A stretch of 62,672 bases of DNA from Syntrophaceae bacterium (GTDB taxonomy: Bacteria > Desulfobacterota > Syntrophia > Syntrophales > Smithellaceae): the NCBI GenBank assembly GCA_003142535.1, contig PLMQ01000017.1, positions 41,903 through 104,574 on the forward strand. Reading direction: 5' to 3'. Within the stretch, counting starts at the first letter, position 1. Each line of letters starts with the position of its first letter. Made by a program: the position numbers and the translations under genes. This document shows positions 26,382-34,996 of this stretch, one piece after another. The notes below the pieces were generated by a model. It had not been told where the DNA came from. It worked only from the letters and a program-made list of their open reading frames with translations, and searched no databases.

Positions 26382-26625
26382 TGTGAACCTCCAATTCTGA
26401 AAGCGAAGCCCGGCGAATAACCTGACCACCTAAAGGTAAAGGTGACGAGAGGTCACGCGTGCAGGGCGAAGCGCATAACCTAACCACCTGATACCCTAAT
26501 CACCTAAAGGTGACAAGAGGGCACAGGAGGTGGCGAGAGGTCACAAGTCGGATTTGGTAAGTTGAATCCGCCTGTGGCGGACTACGCAATCCCGGACAGC
26601 GGAGGGTAGCATAGCCGTGGTTCCT
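26382..26625 (-). repeat. Composite family A repeat with nested X modules
   Basis: Plus strand: GTGAACCTCCAATTCTGAAA at the left and AATTGGTAAG-like GGATTTGGTAAGTTGAATCC plus GCGGAGGGTAGCAT at the right, the two halves of family A. The loop between them has been expanded by at least two X modules (GACCACCTAAAGG and CACCTAAAGGTGACAAGAGG). It is a clear case of one repeat inserted in another. The rest of 26626-26780 contains a short family C piece (AAAGACAAAATAGAAAAAT at 26656). Confidence 0.75.
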
Positions 26626-26780
26626 TTCTGATTATTAATGATTAAACTATAGCACAAAAAGACAAAATAGAAAAATGATAATAGCAGAAAGAAAATATTA
26701 ATGTTTCGGCAGTCGCACTTGTCACCATTCACTTTCTTTTTCAAGTTGATAAGTGAAAAGTTCTCTGATATTTCATTTCC

Positions 26781-27704
26781 ATGCAAATGCCATTTCGTCT
26801 GAACGATCTACTGCTTGTTGTTGTAGTCATTACTTCGATGGTTGCCGCCATTATTTTTCCTGATTTCGGTTCTTTATTCCAGGCGCTGCCCGTCTATTGC
26901 GTGATGGCTAATTTCTTTCTCAGTTACCTTTCGATTGAACTTAGCGATGTGTGGAAGGCGCTGCAAGGCCACAGCAGGCAAATCATGGCATTCACAGTGA
27001 TGAAACTGGTCATTTTACCTGTTATTCTATTTTATATTTTTTATTACATTGCTCCGGCTTATGCGCTCTCCGCGCTGCTTTTGACAGGCGTTTCCACCGG
27101 GGTTGTAGCCCCGTTTATATCGAATATGGTGCGGGGTAACAGCTCCCTTGTCCTGGTTGTTGTCGTTATCACATCGGCACTTGCGCCTTTTACGCTGCCG
27201 CTCCTCATTAAAATTGTCACCGCGCGGCAGGTGGGAATTTCTTTTTTCTCCATGCTCCGCATGCTGGCGCTGGTGATTTTTGTTCCCATTGCTGCCGTTG
27301 AAGTGCTGCGATGCCTGATCCCCAGGTTGCTGGCGCCTTTAATGAAAATGCAGTTTCCCATTTCACTTGTGCTTTTTGCCATTATTGATCTGGGGGTTTT
27401 CTACCGCTACGCGCCTTTTTTTAAAAAGGAGCCTGGTATTATTATTCTGGCCTCTGCCGTGGCCTTCGCGCTAGCGGCGATTTACTGCATTATTGGGATT
27501 ATCTTTTTCTGGAAAAGCTCACTGGAAAATCAATTGGCTGGTGCGGTCATACTGGGCAACCTGAATAACGTATTGGTGATTGTTTTTTCTTCCGAGTTTT
27601 TCGGCCCCGTCGAGCCGATGGTCGCCGCCATGTATATGATCCCCTTTTTCGTTATTGTGATTCCTCTGAGATATTATCGCCACCGAAGAACCAAGGCTGT
27701 ATAG
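26781..27704 (+). CDS. Bile acid:sodium symporter (BASS) family transporter
   Basis: 307 residues with nine or ten hydrophobic helices. The pattern of helix-breaking GVSTGVVAPFISNMVRGNSS and VILGNLNNVLVIVFSSEF is like the crossover helices of BASS/ACR3-type carriers, which move organic anions with sodium. Substrate unknown. The ATG at 26781 follows AT-rich sequence without a strong ribosome-binding site. Confidence 0.75.
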   Translation: MQMPFRLNDLLLVVVVITSMVAAIIFPDFGSLFQALPVYCVMANFFLSYLSIELSDVWKALQGHSRQIMAFTVMKLVILPVILFYIFYYIAPAYALSALLLTGVSTGVVAPFISNMVRGNSSLVLVVVVITSALAPFTLPLLIKIVTARQVGISFFSMLRMLALVIFVPIAAVEVLRCLIPRLLAPLMKMQFPISLVLFAIIDLGVFYRYAPFFKKEPGIIILASAVAFALAAIYCIIGIIFFWKSSLENQLAGAVILGNLNNVLVIVFSSEFFGPVEPMVAAMYMIPFFVIVIPLRYYRHRRTKAV

Positions 27705-27719
27705 CTTGCCTTTATCTGT

Positions 27720-27805
27720 GGGTAACGGCGCAACAATCACCAACACAAGAAAAATTCTTGAAAAAAGAATTGAAATAAGGAAAATTGCGCGTATATTTAG
27801 GCATG
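27720..27805 (+). repeat. Family C repeat, partial copy
   Basis: GCGCAACAATCACCAACACA, AGAAAAATTCTTG, TTGAAATAAGGAAAATTGCG, GTATATTTAGGCATG match the middle of the full copies at 4370-4455 and 8090-8175. The ATG that ends it is the start codon of the selenoprotein gene, so the repeat replaces the native upstream region. Confidence 0.75.
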
Positions 27806-28507
27806 ATCAACTTCAAAATATTTTCCGATTATATCTGACCCTTCTGTTATATCGGCAAGGGCATTGTCGACCGGTTGAAAAAAGAATACGTTATTGAAGA
27901 TACATGGGTGAGTTACGAGCTTCATCCGGAAACGCCGCCCGCAGGATTGCTACTCTCCGAGAGATTCAAGGGTTATGACCTTTCTTCGTTTCATGAGCAA
28001 TTGCGCATGCGAGGCGAAGAAGTCGGCGTTGTCTTCGGTAACCGGACACTCCTTTCCAATTCCAGATCAGCGCTGATGGCCAGCGAATTTGCCCGTGATC
28101 AAGGCCTATATGATTCTTTCCATGAGAACATCTTTCAGGCCTATTTTACGGAAGGACTGAATATCGGCAATCTGGATGTAATTGCCGCCGTTGCCGGAAA
28201 AAGCGGTCTTGATGAAAAGGAAACACGCAGTGCCGTCCGGGATGGCCGTTATCTGCCGCGGTTGGATGAAGCCAGAAAGGAAGGGCATTTGCTCAACTTA
28301 ACGGGTATTCCCCTGTTTATCATAGAGAACAAATATCACGGGTATGAATCTCAAAGCAAGCTTCAGAGTTCATACCCTCCGCCTCGCGGGATTGTTCAAC
28401 TTGCCGATTCCGCTGCGCTACGCTTTCGGAATCGGAGTTTCACGAATAAAATCGTTGGGGCTCAGCCGATAGAAGTATTCCGTAATCTTCTCGATAAAGC
28501 TACATGA
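27803..28507 (+). CDS. Selenoprotein, DsbA/FrnE-like thioredoxin-fold oxidoreductase with an in-frame repeat insertion
   Basis: 234 residues if TGA 27836-27838 is read as selenocysteine. The N-terminus reads MINFKIFSDYI-U12-PF-C15-YIGKGIVDRLKKEY, where the family has SDYxCPxCYIGK; later VSYELHPETPPAGLLL, LMASEFARDQG and TGIPLFIIENKY are FrnE/DsbA-like. A strong SECIS hairpin follows. Residues about 179-215 (HGYESQSKLQ to SFTNK) are encoded by a complete family A repeat in frame, just before the family's C-terminal IVGAQPIEVFRNLLDKAT. The insertion is near the cis-proline loop (GIP). No stop or frameshift results. Without Sec reading only 27875-28507 would be called. Confidence 0.88.
27836..27870 (+). 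promoter_or_regulatory. Sec UGA codon and bSECIS hairpin of the DsbA-like gene
   Basis: TGA at 27836-27838. TCGGCAA (27852-27858) pairs with TTGTCGA (27864-27870) over seven pairs including one G-U; the five-base loop GGGCA starts 21 bases after the UGA. Loop with GG and this distance fit the bacterial SECIS rule. Confidence 0.75.
28337..28447 (-). repeat. Family A repeat inserted in frame in the DsbA-like selenoprotein gene
   Basis: Plus strand starts CACGGGTAT and ends GGAGTTTCACGAATAAA. It has the family's outer ends and the stem CCGATTCCG/CGGAATCGG. A segment of about 28 bases separates the usually adjacent TATACCC halves. Length is a multiple of three within the frame, adding about 37 codons. 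Confidence 0.85.
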
Positions 28508-28514
28508 AAGTCGT

Positions 28515-28632
28515 GAAGGCCTGAAGCCAGCCAAAGCCCGTCATATCGGCGAAGGCCGGAATCCAGGAAATGCTTGATAATACTGGATATGCCCTAAAAG
28601 GTACACGCCGGCCTTCGCCAGTATGACATAAT
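28515..28632. repeat. GTCATxxCGG-type imperfect inverted repeat
   Basis: CCCGTCATATCGGCGAAGGC at the left and GCCTTCGCCAGTATGACATA at the right are inverted copies, with GGAATCCAG and CTGGATA between them. It belongs to the commonly dispersed class seen also at 50870-50965 and 52338-52383. Confidence 0.6.
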
Positions 28633-28703
28633 TGCTGATTTATGCAGTTTTGCAAAGGTCTCAAAATGTATTTCAAAAAGGACGTTGTATCCGATAAATC
28701 CTC

Positions 28704-29921
28704 ATGCTTTCACAATTAAATAAGAACGATAAAAGAAATTATCTGCTCTTAATGATCGGCGCTTCATTTCATTTTGGTTCTCTTGCCTTTATGTTCCTAC
28801 TGCCGCGATTTATAAAGCACATCGGCGGCAATGAAAGTGATATGGGCTTTATCTTCGGGATAGCGATTATTCCGGCCCTGCTCGTTTCGCCGTTTGCCGG
28901 TTACCTGTCCGATAAAATGTCCGGGAAGCTTCTGGCTATTACCGGCACCTCTATTGCCATCTTGAGTACGCTGTCATTTCTTTTTGTAAGCAACTTAACC
29001 GCGCTTATCTATATTCTACGGATATTGCAGGGCGGCGGGCATGCCATGTTCTTTGCAGTTGTTTTTGGTTTGATGGCGCATATCATTCCGGAGCAAAACA
29101 GAGCCGAAGGCATTGCCTATTTTGCCGTTGCCGTCCAGTTTGGCCAGTCCGGCGGAACATTGCTGGCCGAGCAAATTATCGCCCATTGGGGTTTTAATTT
29201 TTATTTTATCGGATCTTTCTTAATTGGTTTGGTAGCGATAAGCATGGTTAGTTTGGTAAAAATAGCCAACCACGAAACCAATGCAGCCCTGTCGCAAACG
29301 CTGAAGCAGCCTGTGCATAGTGAGAGCTACTTAAGCGCAATTTGCCGGAAGAACTATATCGGCGGTTTTATCCTGATCTTTATTCTGGGAGGCGGTTTCG
29401 GCAGCGTCTTACAATTTATTACTCCGTATCTGGATTATTTACATAAAGCCGCTCTGACCATCCGCAAAATACCGACTTCATATTTTATTCCACCGGCCTT
29501 GATTACCGTTGCGCTGTCGCGATTGTTTTTGTCGCGGATTACTGACCGGGTGGGCAGAAATAAAATAATCTTTATCAATTTCCCGATTTTTATTTTGACT
29601 ATCTTTCTGATTACATTTATCCGCAGCGGGTACACGACATTGCTTACGGCGATTATGTTCGGGCTTGCTTACGGATTTCTTTTTCCTGCGCTCAATGCAG
29701 TGATATTGAGCCGGACGGAAGTGCGGCATCGGGGCAAAGTATCGGGCGTGTTAGTCATGTTGTTTGATTCCGCGTTTTTCGGTTTTGCCTTTATTTCCGG
29801 CCCGCTTGCTTTCAACTTCGGCTATTTCAATATGTATTACATTATGGCACTGATTATGTTGGCCGGTTTCTTGATTTATATTTTCTTTGAAAAAATTTTA
29901 AAAAATGAACGCATGAAATGA
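28704..29921 (+). CDS. Major facilitator superfamily transporter
   Basis: 405 residues with about twelve hydrophobic helices. The loop 2-3 signature appears as SPFAGYLSDKMSGK and its half-repeat as LSRITDRVGRNKIIF. Both membrane halves are complete. Drug or metabolite efflux is likely from the general type, but the substrate is unknown. No linked regulator. Confidence 0.9.
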   Translation: MLSQLNKNDKRNYLLLMIGASFHFGSLAFMFLLPRFIKHIGGNESDMGFIFGIAIIPALLVSPFAGYLSDKMSGKLLAITGTSIAILSTLSFLFVSNLTALIYILRILQGGGHAMFFAVVFGLMAHIIPEQNRAEGIAYFAVAVQFGQSGGTLLAEQIIAHWGFNFYFIGSFLIGLVAISMVSLVKIANHETNAALSQTLKQPVHSESYLSAICRKNYIGGFILIFILGGGFGSVLQFITPYLDYLHKAALTIRKIPTSYFIPPALITVALSRLFLSRITDRVGRNKIIFINFPIFILTIFLITFIRSGYTTLLTAIMFGLAYGFLFPALNAVILSRTEVRHRGKVSGVLVMLFDSAFFGFAFISGPLAFNFGYFNMYYIMALIMLAGFLIYIFFEKILKNERMK

Positions 29922-30161
29922 TCCGCCTGCCGGCTTTGTGCCCATTAGGGTAAATCCAGTCCACCGTTATCTTCCCTCTCTCGACAGCCTGCCCGGCGGA
30001 TGCCGGAGAACGGATTGAGGGAGGCTGAAACTCACCTTATAAGATATTCGTGGCCGCAGTCTTTACATTTGACACCGGCAAAGCTGTTCACGGCGCAACA
30101 AAACTTGCAAATGACGCAAACACATTACCACTCTTTACTTGATAGATATAATTTCCTTCTG

Positions 30162-30716
30162 TTACTTCCCATCATTATGATGAGAGCCGCCACCCTGACC
30201 TTTATTCATTTGCCCATCGGGATGGGTGCGTCCAGCCGGTCTATTATCGCCATGTACGTTACGTCCACCCTGACCACCGCCAGGACGTCCCATTCCATTG
30301 TCATTACGCCAATGACCACCACGCCAATGATTATTAAGATCACCGTGATTGACGTGATGAGGATCCCAAGTACGACCACCCCAGGTATGGTTTCTATAAT
30401 TACCTCTCCAATCAGCAGGTATTCTTCCATGCCAAGATGGATTACCACGATAATAACCCCAGCCCTGATCATAGGATCTCGAACGATACCAATGTCCACC
30501 GTGATGTCTCCACCACCAACCTTGTCGGAAATATAAATCTCCCTCAACATCAGGAACAGCATATATATCAGTTCCAGGCAATACAACCACATTCGGTGGT
30601 CCAACAAATGGAATCGGAGGAGGTAGCGGAACAGGAATAATGACTTGTGCCATTGACATGATAGGAAACACGATTAGCCCCGTCAAAAGAATTATTCCAA
30701 ATAATAATTTCTTCAT
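30162..30716 (-). CDS. Secreted Trp/His/Gly-rich low-complexity protein
   Basis: 184 residues with signal peptide (LLFGIILLTGLIVFPIMSMAQ) and a strong AGGAGG upstream. After a proline-rich start (VPLPPPIPFVGPPNVVVLPG) comes GDLYFRQGWWWRHHGGHWYR, then repeating W/H/G/N/R stretches. Related YXWGXW-type proteins are found in envelope fractions of deltaproteobacteria; function unknown. The His-rich tail (GGGSHHNDGK) could bind metal. Confidence 0.8.
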   Translation of the reverse strand: MKKLLFGIILLTGLIVFPIMSMAQVIIPVPLPPPIPFVGPPNVVVLPGTDIYAVPDVEGDLYFRQGWWWRHHGGHWYRSRSYDQGWGYYRGNPSWHGRIPADWRGNYRNHTWGGRTWDPHHVNHGDLNNHWRGGHWRNDNGMGRPGGGQGGRNVHGDNRPAGRTHPDGQMNKGQGGGSHHNDGK

Positions 30717-30935
30717 TTTCTTATCCTCCTTTTGTTTTTTGTATATACATTATGCAATATTTCAGGGCGTTTGCAAGCTTTATATTTTCCCCTGCATGCT
30801 CATCCCTGCCAACATCGTGGGCGATGATGCCAAAGGAGTTGCCGGGGAATTACTCTAATGGATTATGATTAGCGATTGCGCTATGCCCTGCATGCGCCGG
30901 GTTTCACTTGCGAAATTAGAGCTTCACAATAAAGA

Positions 30936-31018
30936 TAATTGCGAGTATATTTAACTACATGTTTTTTAAAATGCATCATTGTTTGAAATGTATTTTAAAA
31001 ATGTCCCTGATTAACTAA
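30936..31018 (+). repeat. Family C repeat, 3' part
   Basis: AATTGCGAGTATATTTAACT, ACATGTTTTTTAAAATGC, GTATTTTAAAAATGTCCCTG match the right half of the full copies. Positions 30717-30935 hold the upstream region of the secreted protein gene and no gene. Confidence 0.7.
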
Positions 31019-31044
31019 ACCCATTCACAGAAAGGAGTCTTCTA

Positions 31045-31209
31045 ATGTCACTACCTAAACTACCTAAAAATCTCGGCATGATCTTGTTGGGTATCTGGTT
31101 TATCATTGAGGGTCTGATGCAGTTGCTGAGTCTCAGTTTTTCCGGACTCGGTACGCTTATGGCCATCTTCGCAATCGTTATAGGTGCGTTGATCATACTG
31201 CAGCGATAG
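31045..31209 (+). CDS. Small membrane protein, 54 residues
   Basis: ATG 31045 with AAAGGAGT eight bases upstream. MSLPKLPKNLGMILLGIWF then IIEGLMQLLSL, then a second hydrophobic segment LMAIFAIVIGALIIL ending QR. Two transmembrane helices separated by a short Ser/Gly loop. Small DUF-like two-helix proteins of this type are common; role unknown. Confidence 0.65.
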   Translation: MSLPKLPKNLGMILLGIWFIIEGLMQLLSLSFSGLGTLMAIFAIVIGALIILQR

Positions 31210-31288
31210 GCCGGAAGGATATGGGGGACAGGTTGACCCTAATAACCCATAAGCCTTAGTAAAACGATTCAAGGACAAAAGGACATTT

Positions 31289-33664
31289 ATGGGATTAGCC
31301 ACAGACAGAGAAATAAGTTGCCGCATTACCAGGACGTTACTCGCGTATGTCCGCGAGGGCAACAACGGTTCCCTGGGCCCGCTGCTCGACGGGCTGGAAC
31401 TCGATGAGCAGTATCTTCTGGATACGGATAACTGGGTTTCCCATTCCTTTCTTCAACAGCTTTACCATCGCATGATAGAAATCCTGCAGGATGAAAACGC
31501 CGTCTATAACATGGCGCTGGCCTCTGACCGGGTAAAAGCTCTGGGTATGCTGGACCGCATAGTTCGTCTGCTGGGTAGTCCTCGGCTGATTTATTCTCAC
31601 GGCGACGTATATAATAAACTTCTGAAGCTCAACGGAGATGTCCATATTCACGAAATCGGCGATTCCTGGGTTCTACTGGAAGATCGTTACCATGTAAGCG
31701 AACAGAAAACGCGCTATGACTGCGACTACACCAGAGGTGTTCTGGAGGGCATACCCACTATCTTCGATATGCCTCCTGCGCATGTGGAAGAAATAGAATG
31801 TCAGGTCGCTGCGGAGCGCTACGGAAAGCGAATATGGAAAGATACACCATGTCAGGGGGCAAAAGGATGCCTGTATAAAGTGAGCTGGGACGCGAAAAGC
31901 AAACCTTCCTTCTGGAAGCAATTATTAAAAAATGGGATTTATTTTAAAGCCGTCAAGGATCTCCGGGAGGCTAATCGAAAGATACAGAAAAAATATTATG
32001 AAGCAAGAGAGCTGGCATCCAATCTGGAAAAGAGCAATCAGGAATTGGAGCAAGCCAGAAATAAGCAGGATGAATACCTGCAAAAGCTGGAAGTTTCGGA
32101 ATCAAGGTATCGGCTTCTGGCGGAAAATATATCAGACATCATCTGGACGATAAGTCTGGATGATATGCGCTTCTCCTATGTCAGCCCTTCAGTGAAAAAG
32201 TACCTTGGTTTTACCGCGCAGGAAATCATGGCGTTGAGTCTGGAGAAAACTCTTTCACCCCAATCGCTGCAGGAGGTGACATCCATTCTGGCACAGGAAT
32301 TGGAGCTGGAGAAAAACAAAGATGTTGATTTAAACCGGTCACGCACCATTGCCGTAAATCAGCTTTGCAAGGACGGAAGCTACATCGGGGGTGAAGTAAC
32401 CGTGAGTTTTCTGCGGGACGTGGCCGGCCGGCCCGTGGGTATCGTGGGAGTGACCCGTGATATTTCGGAGCGCAGACGGGCGGAAGAAGAACGGCAGTCT
32501 TTGCAGGAGCGCCTGCATCGGGCCGAAAAAATGGAAGCGCTGGGCACACTGGCGGGAGGTGTCGCCCATGATCTCAATAATGTTCTGGGCATAGTGGTTG
32601 GTTATTCCGAACTGCTTCTCAGTGAGGCAAGTGAATCGGATAAAATCAGATCACGCGCAATGAACATCATGAAGGGCGGTGAACGCGCTGCCGCTATCGT
32701 TCAGGATTTGCTCACCCTGGCCAGAAGAGGGGTACATACAGAGAAAGTCATCAACATGAACGACATCGTCACTGATTTTCAAAAATCTCCCGAGTCTTTG
32801 AAAATGCTCTCCTATTATCCCAACGTGGAAATAAAAACAAACCTGGAGAAAGGCCTTCTGAATATCATGGGTTCTCCGGTCCATCTGAGCAAGACACTGT
32901 TCAACCTTGTTTGCAATGCAGAGGAGTCCATGCCGGATATGCGTGGAGGCCTGGTGACCATAACAACAAGCAACCGGTATCTGGACAAACCGATTCAGGG
33001 ATACGATACCATTAAAGAGGGTGACTATGTTGTTCTTTCCGTATCGGACACGGGAGAAGGCATACCGGTTGCCGATATGAAAAGAATATTTGAACCATTT
33101 TACACCAAAAAGGTGATGGGCAGAAGCGGGACCGGCTTGGGATTATCCGTCGTGTGGGGTACGGTCAAAGATCATAACGGTTATATTAACGTTCAGAGTG
33201 AGGAAGGAAAAGGCACAACTTTAACCCTCTATTTCCCGGTAACAAGAAAAGAAATATCTGTAGATCAAGCTGCCGTATCCATGTTGGACTACATTGGTAA
33301 GGGCGAATCCATACTGGTTATTGATGACATTCAGGGACAGCGTGATCTCGCCTGCGAAATGCTGAAAAAGCTTAATTACAATGTAACATCGGTTTCCTGC
33401 GGCGAGGAAGCCGTGGAATATCTACAAAGAGGCCATGCAGATATTATTGTTCTGGATATGATTATGGACCCCGGCATTGATGGGCTGGATACTTATCGCA
33501 AAATTCTGGAAATTCATCCCGGCCAAAAGGCAGTTATTGTCAGCGGTTTTTCCGAGACGGATCGTGTCAACCAGGCCCGCGAGTTGGGTGCGGGCGCCTA
33601 TATCAAAAAGCCATATGTGCTGGAAATACTGGGAATGGCAATCAGAAAAGAATTGGACAGGTAA
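31289..33664 (+). CDS. Hybrid sensor histidine kinase with V4R/HNOB-like N-terminus, PAS and receiver domain
   Basis: 791 residues, soluble. Residues 1-190 resemble the helical sensory domain of V4R or heme-NO-binding-like proteins (VKALGMLDRIVRLLGSPRL; Cys in CQGAKGC). A coiled coil (215-265) leads to PAS (about 270-395: YRLLAENISDIIWTISLDD). HisKA has GGVAHDLNNVLG with phospho-His 427, then HATPase boxes (VSDTGEGI, GTGLGLSVVWGTV). The receiver (about 673-791) has ILVIDD and phospho-Asp 723 in IIVLDMIMDPG, and ends in KKPY. Responds to an unknown small ligand or gas and probably passes phosphate on. No cognate regulator adjacent. Confidence 0.9.
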   Translation: MGLATDREISCRITRTLLAYVREGNNGSLGPLLDGLELDEQYLLDTDNWVSHSFLQQLYHRMIEILQDENAVYNMALASDRVKALGMLDRIVRLLGSPRLIYSHGDVYNKLLKLNGDVHIHEIGDSWVLLEDRYHVSEQKTRYDCDYTRGVLEGIPTIFDMPPAHVEEIECQVAAERYGKRIWKDTPCQGAKGCLYKVSWDAKSKPSFWKQLLKNGIYFKAVKDLREANRKIQKKYYEARELASNLEKSNQELEQARNKQDEYLQKLEVSESRYRLLAENISDIIWTISLDDMRFSYVSPSVKKYLGFTAQEIMALSLEKTLSPQSLQEVTSILAQELELEKNKDVDLNRSRTIAVNQLCKDGSYIGGEVTVSFLRDVAGRPVGIVGVTRDISERRRAEEERQSLQERLHRAEKMEALGTLAGGVAHDLNNVLGIVVGYSELLLSEASESDKIRSRAMNIMKGGERAAAIVQDLLTLARRGVHTEKVINMNDIVTDFQKSPESLKMLSYYPNVEIKTNLEKGLLNIMGSPVHLSKTLFNLVCNAEESMPDMRGGLVTITTSNRYLDKPIQGYDTIKEGDYVVLSVSDTGEGIPVADMKRIFEPFYTKKVMGRSGTGLGLSVVWGTVKDHNGYINVQSEEGKGTTLTLYFPVTRKEISVDQAAVSMLDYIGKGESILVIDDIQGQRDLACEMLKKLNYNVTSVSCGEEAVEYLQRGHADIIVLDMIMDPGIDGLDTYRKILEIHPGQKAVIVSGFSETDRVNQARELGAGAYIKKPYVLEILGMAIRKELDR

Positions 33665-33699
33665 AAATACCGAAGTCATGGCGACCTCGTCTTCTGTCA

Positions 33700-33770
33700 T
33701 TCCCGCTTGTGACCTCTTGTGCCACCAGCATTCCCGAGCACGTGTGACCTTTAGGTTATACGCCGGTGTA
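33700..33770 (-). repeat. X module in GTCATTCCCGC context
   Basis: TGTGACCTCTTGTGCCACC then CACGTGTGACCTTTAGGTTA and ACGCCGG, the usual X order with a 14-base interruption. It lies between the histidine kinase and the toxin-antitoxin promoter. Confidence 0.55.
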
Positions 33771-33826
33771 CCCTACCGGTCTGAGCCTACGATGGTATCA
33801 GCCTTCAGTCTTTGCCGTGATTCCGC

Positions 33827-33855
33827 TTGACGTGTATGGATATTTTACCTATACT
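33827..33855 (+). promoter_or_regulatory. Promoter of the DUF104/PIN operon
   Basis: TTGACG at 33827-33832, 17-base spacer, TATACT at 33850-33855, 33 bases before the antitoxin start. GAGGAGG follows upstream of ATG 33888. Confidence 0.7.
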
Positions 33856-33887
33856 TCTTACATGCAGGAAAATGAGGAGGTGAATAA

Positions 33888-34127
33888 ATGCAGCGATTAA
33901 TTACCGCCGTTTTTGAAAATGGCGTTTTCAGACCAACGCAGGATGTGGAAGTCAGGGAGCATGAAGAAGTGACTATTAAGATAGTATCCCATGATGAGTG
34001 GCAGAAGCGTTTTGACCGTATTATAGAAAAAATTCACCGGAAAGCCGCTCTTTACAATGCCAATGAGATAGAAGCGGATATAATCGCAGAGATTAAAAAA
34101 GTTCGGGAAGATAAAAATGCGCATTAG
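33888..34127 (+). CDS. AF2212/DUF104-like antitoxin
   Basis: 79 residues. ITAVFENGVFRPTQDVEVRE, HEEVTIKI is the small beta-barrel DUF104 antitoxin signature. A helical C-terminus (WQKRFDRIIEKIHRKA) would clasp the PIN toxin. Overlaps the toxin's ATG by eleven bases. Since the toxin gene is broken, the antitoxin may be an orphan. Confidence 0.85.
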   Translation: MQRLITAVFENGVFRPTQDVEVREHEEVTIKIVSHDEWQKRFDRIIEKIHRKAALYNANEIEADIIAEIKKVREDKNAH

Positions 34128-34698
34128 GGCGGTTATTGACACTAATATATGGATTTCCGCCATATTAAATCCATTTGGTTTCCCTGCGAAACTTCGCAAA
34201 TCATTTGCCGGTGGTTTGTTGTGAAACTCCAATTACGAAAGCGAAGTGCAGCGGAATTGGTAAGTTGAACAATCCCGTTAAGCGGAGGGTATAGCACGCC
34301 TCGCAGTCTACTACGGAAGCTGTTCCAAAGAATGCCTTGGTGGTTCATACCCGTGGTTTCAGGCAGTCATTTCAGAACCCATGCTATTTGAGCTTGCCGC
34401 TGTCCTTAGCCGTCCAAGAATCAGAGATAAATATTCAATTTCTGCTGATGATATAAAAGAGCTTCTGGAGTTAGTGGATGAACGTTCCGAACATGTTTTT
34501 CTTGAGGGCGATGTCGTGGTATGCCGGGATGCTGATGACAATATGGTCATTGAAACAGCCATTAAGGGGCAGGTGGCATATCTCGTAACTCGTGATGATG
34601 ACATTAAACATGATAAAAAAGTTTCAGCTCTCCTTTCTCAACATAAAGTAACTGTGATTACCATTTCCAAATTTTTATCCGTTTTGGAAGAAAACTAG
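34117..34698 (+). pseudogene. PIN-domain toxin gene interrupted by a family A repeat
   Basis: The N-terminus at 34117 reads MRIRAVIDTNIWISAILNPF then GFPAKLRKSFAGG and stops in the repeat. The rest resumes as QAVISEPMLFELAAVLSRP, with VVVCRDADDNMVIETAIKG and LVTRDDDI carrying the PIN acidic residues, to 34698. Together they form one typical PIN RNase (COG1569-like). The direct repeat GTGGTTT borders the insert at 34211-34217 and 34353-34359. The C-terminal part keeps an ATG at 34381 but lacks the first catalytic Asp. Confidence 0.85.
34219..34352 (+). repeat. Family A repeat inside the PIN toxin gene
   Basis: GTGAAACTCCAATTACGAA, then GCGGAATTGGTAAGTTG, CAATCCCGTTAAGCGGAGGG, TATA, an extra segment of about 54 bases, and ATACCCGTGG. 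Length about 134 bp. The insert has the same open frame on the minus strand (PPLNGIVQLTNSAALRFRN) as the copy translated in the DsbA-like gene. Confidence 0.85.
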
Positions 34699-34776
34699 CA
34701 GTCTTCTAAAGTATTAATATCTTCAAATTATGGAAGACATCTTGAAGTCTTCCTCTTGAGCCCTCAGTCTAACGTT

Positions 34777-34815
34777 CCCCTCTTTACCTTGTGCCCTTCA
34801 GGGTATAAAGAGGGG
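34777..34815. terminator. Hairpin after the toxin gene
   Basis: CCCCTCTTTA (34777-34786) pairs perfectly with TAAAGAGGGG (34806-34815); the loop contains an X-like GTGCCCTTCAGGG. A T-rich stretch follows at 34826. May act as a terminator or simply be a repeat. Confidence 0.45.
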
Positions 34816-34892
34816 TTAGGGGAGATTTTTCTAGCCTCTTGTGCCACCAGCCCTTGCCGGTCTGGCGCCGCCAGGGGTATCAGCCTTCTTCA

Positions 34893-34978
34893 AAATAACA
34901 ATTGAATAAAAGAAAATTGCGAGTATATTTAAGCACATGTTTTTAAGAAGTATTAAAAACAGGGCGCTGACCCTAATA
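34893..34978 (+). repeat. Family C repeat, 3' part, with AGGGCGCTGACCCTA end
   Basis: AATAAAAGAAAATTGCGAGT, ATATTTAAGCACATG, then AGGGCGCTGACCCTA at 34961-34975. This end is 22 bases from the start of the 890-residue nuclease gene; an exact inverted copy of the 15 bases lies at 37806-37820 after it. Confidence 0.75.
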
Positions 34979-34996
34979 ATCCTAAGGTGATACGAG

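Noticed and set aside
26376-26487. N-terminal extension of the VOC protein
   Set aside because: These codons are the A/X repeat read in frame; a proper start with GGAGG lies at the end of the repeat.
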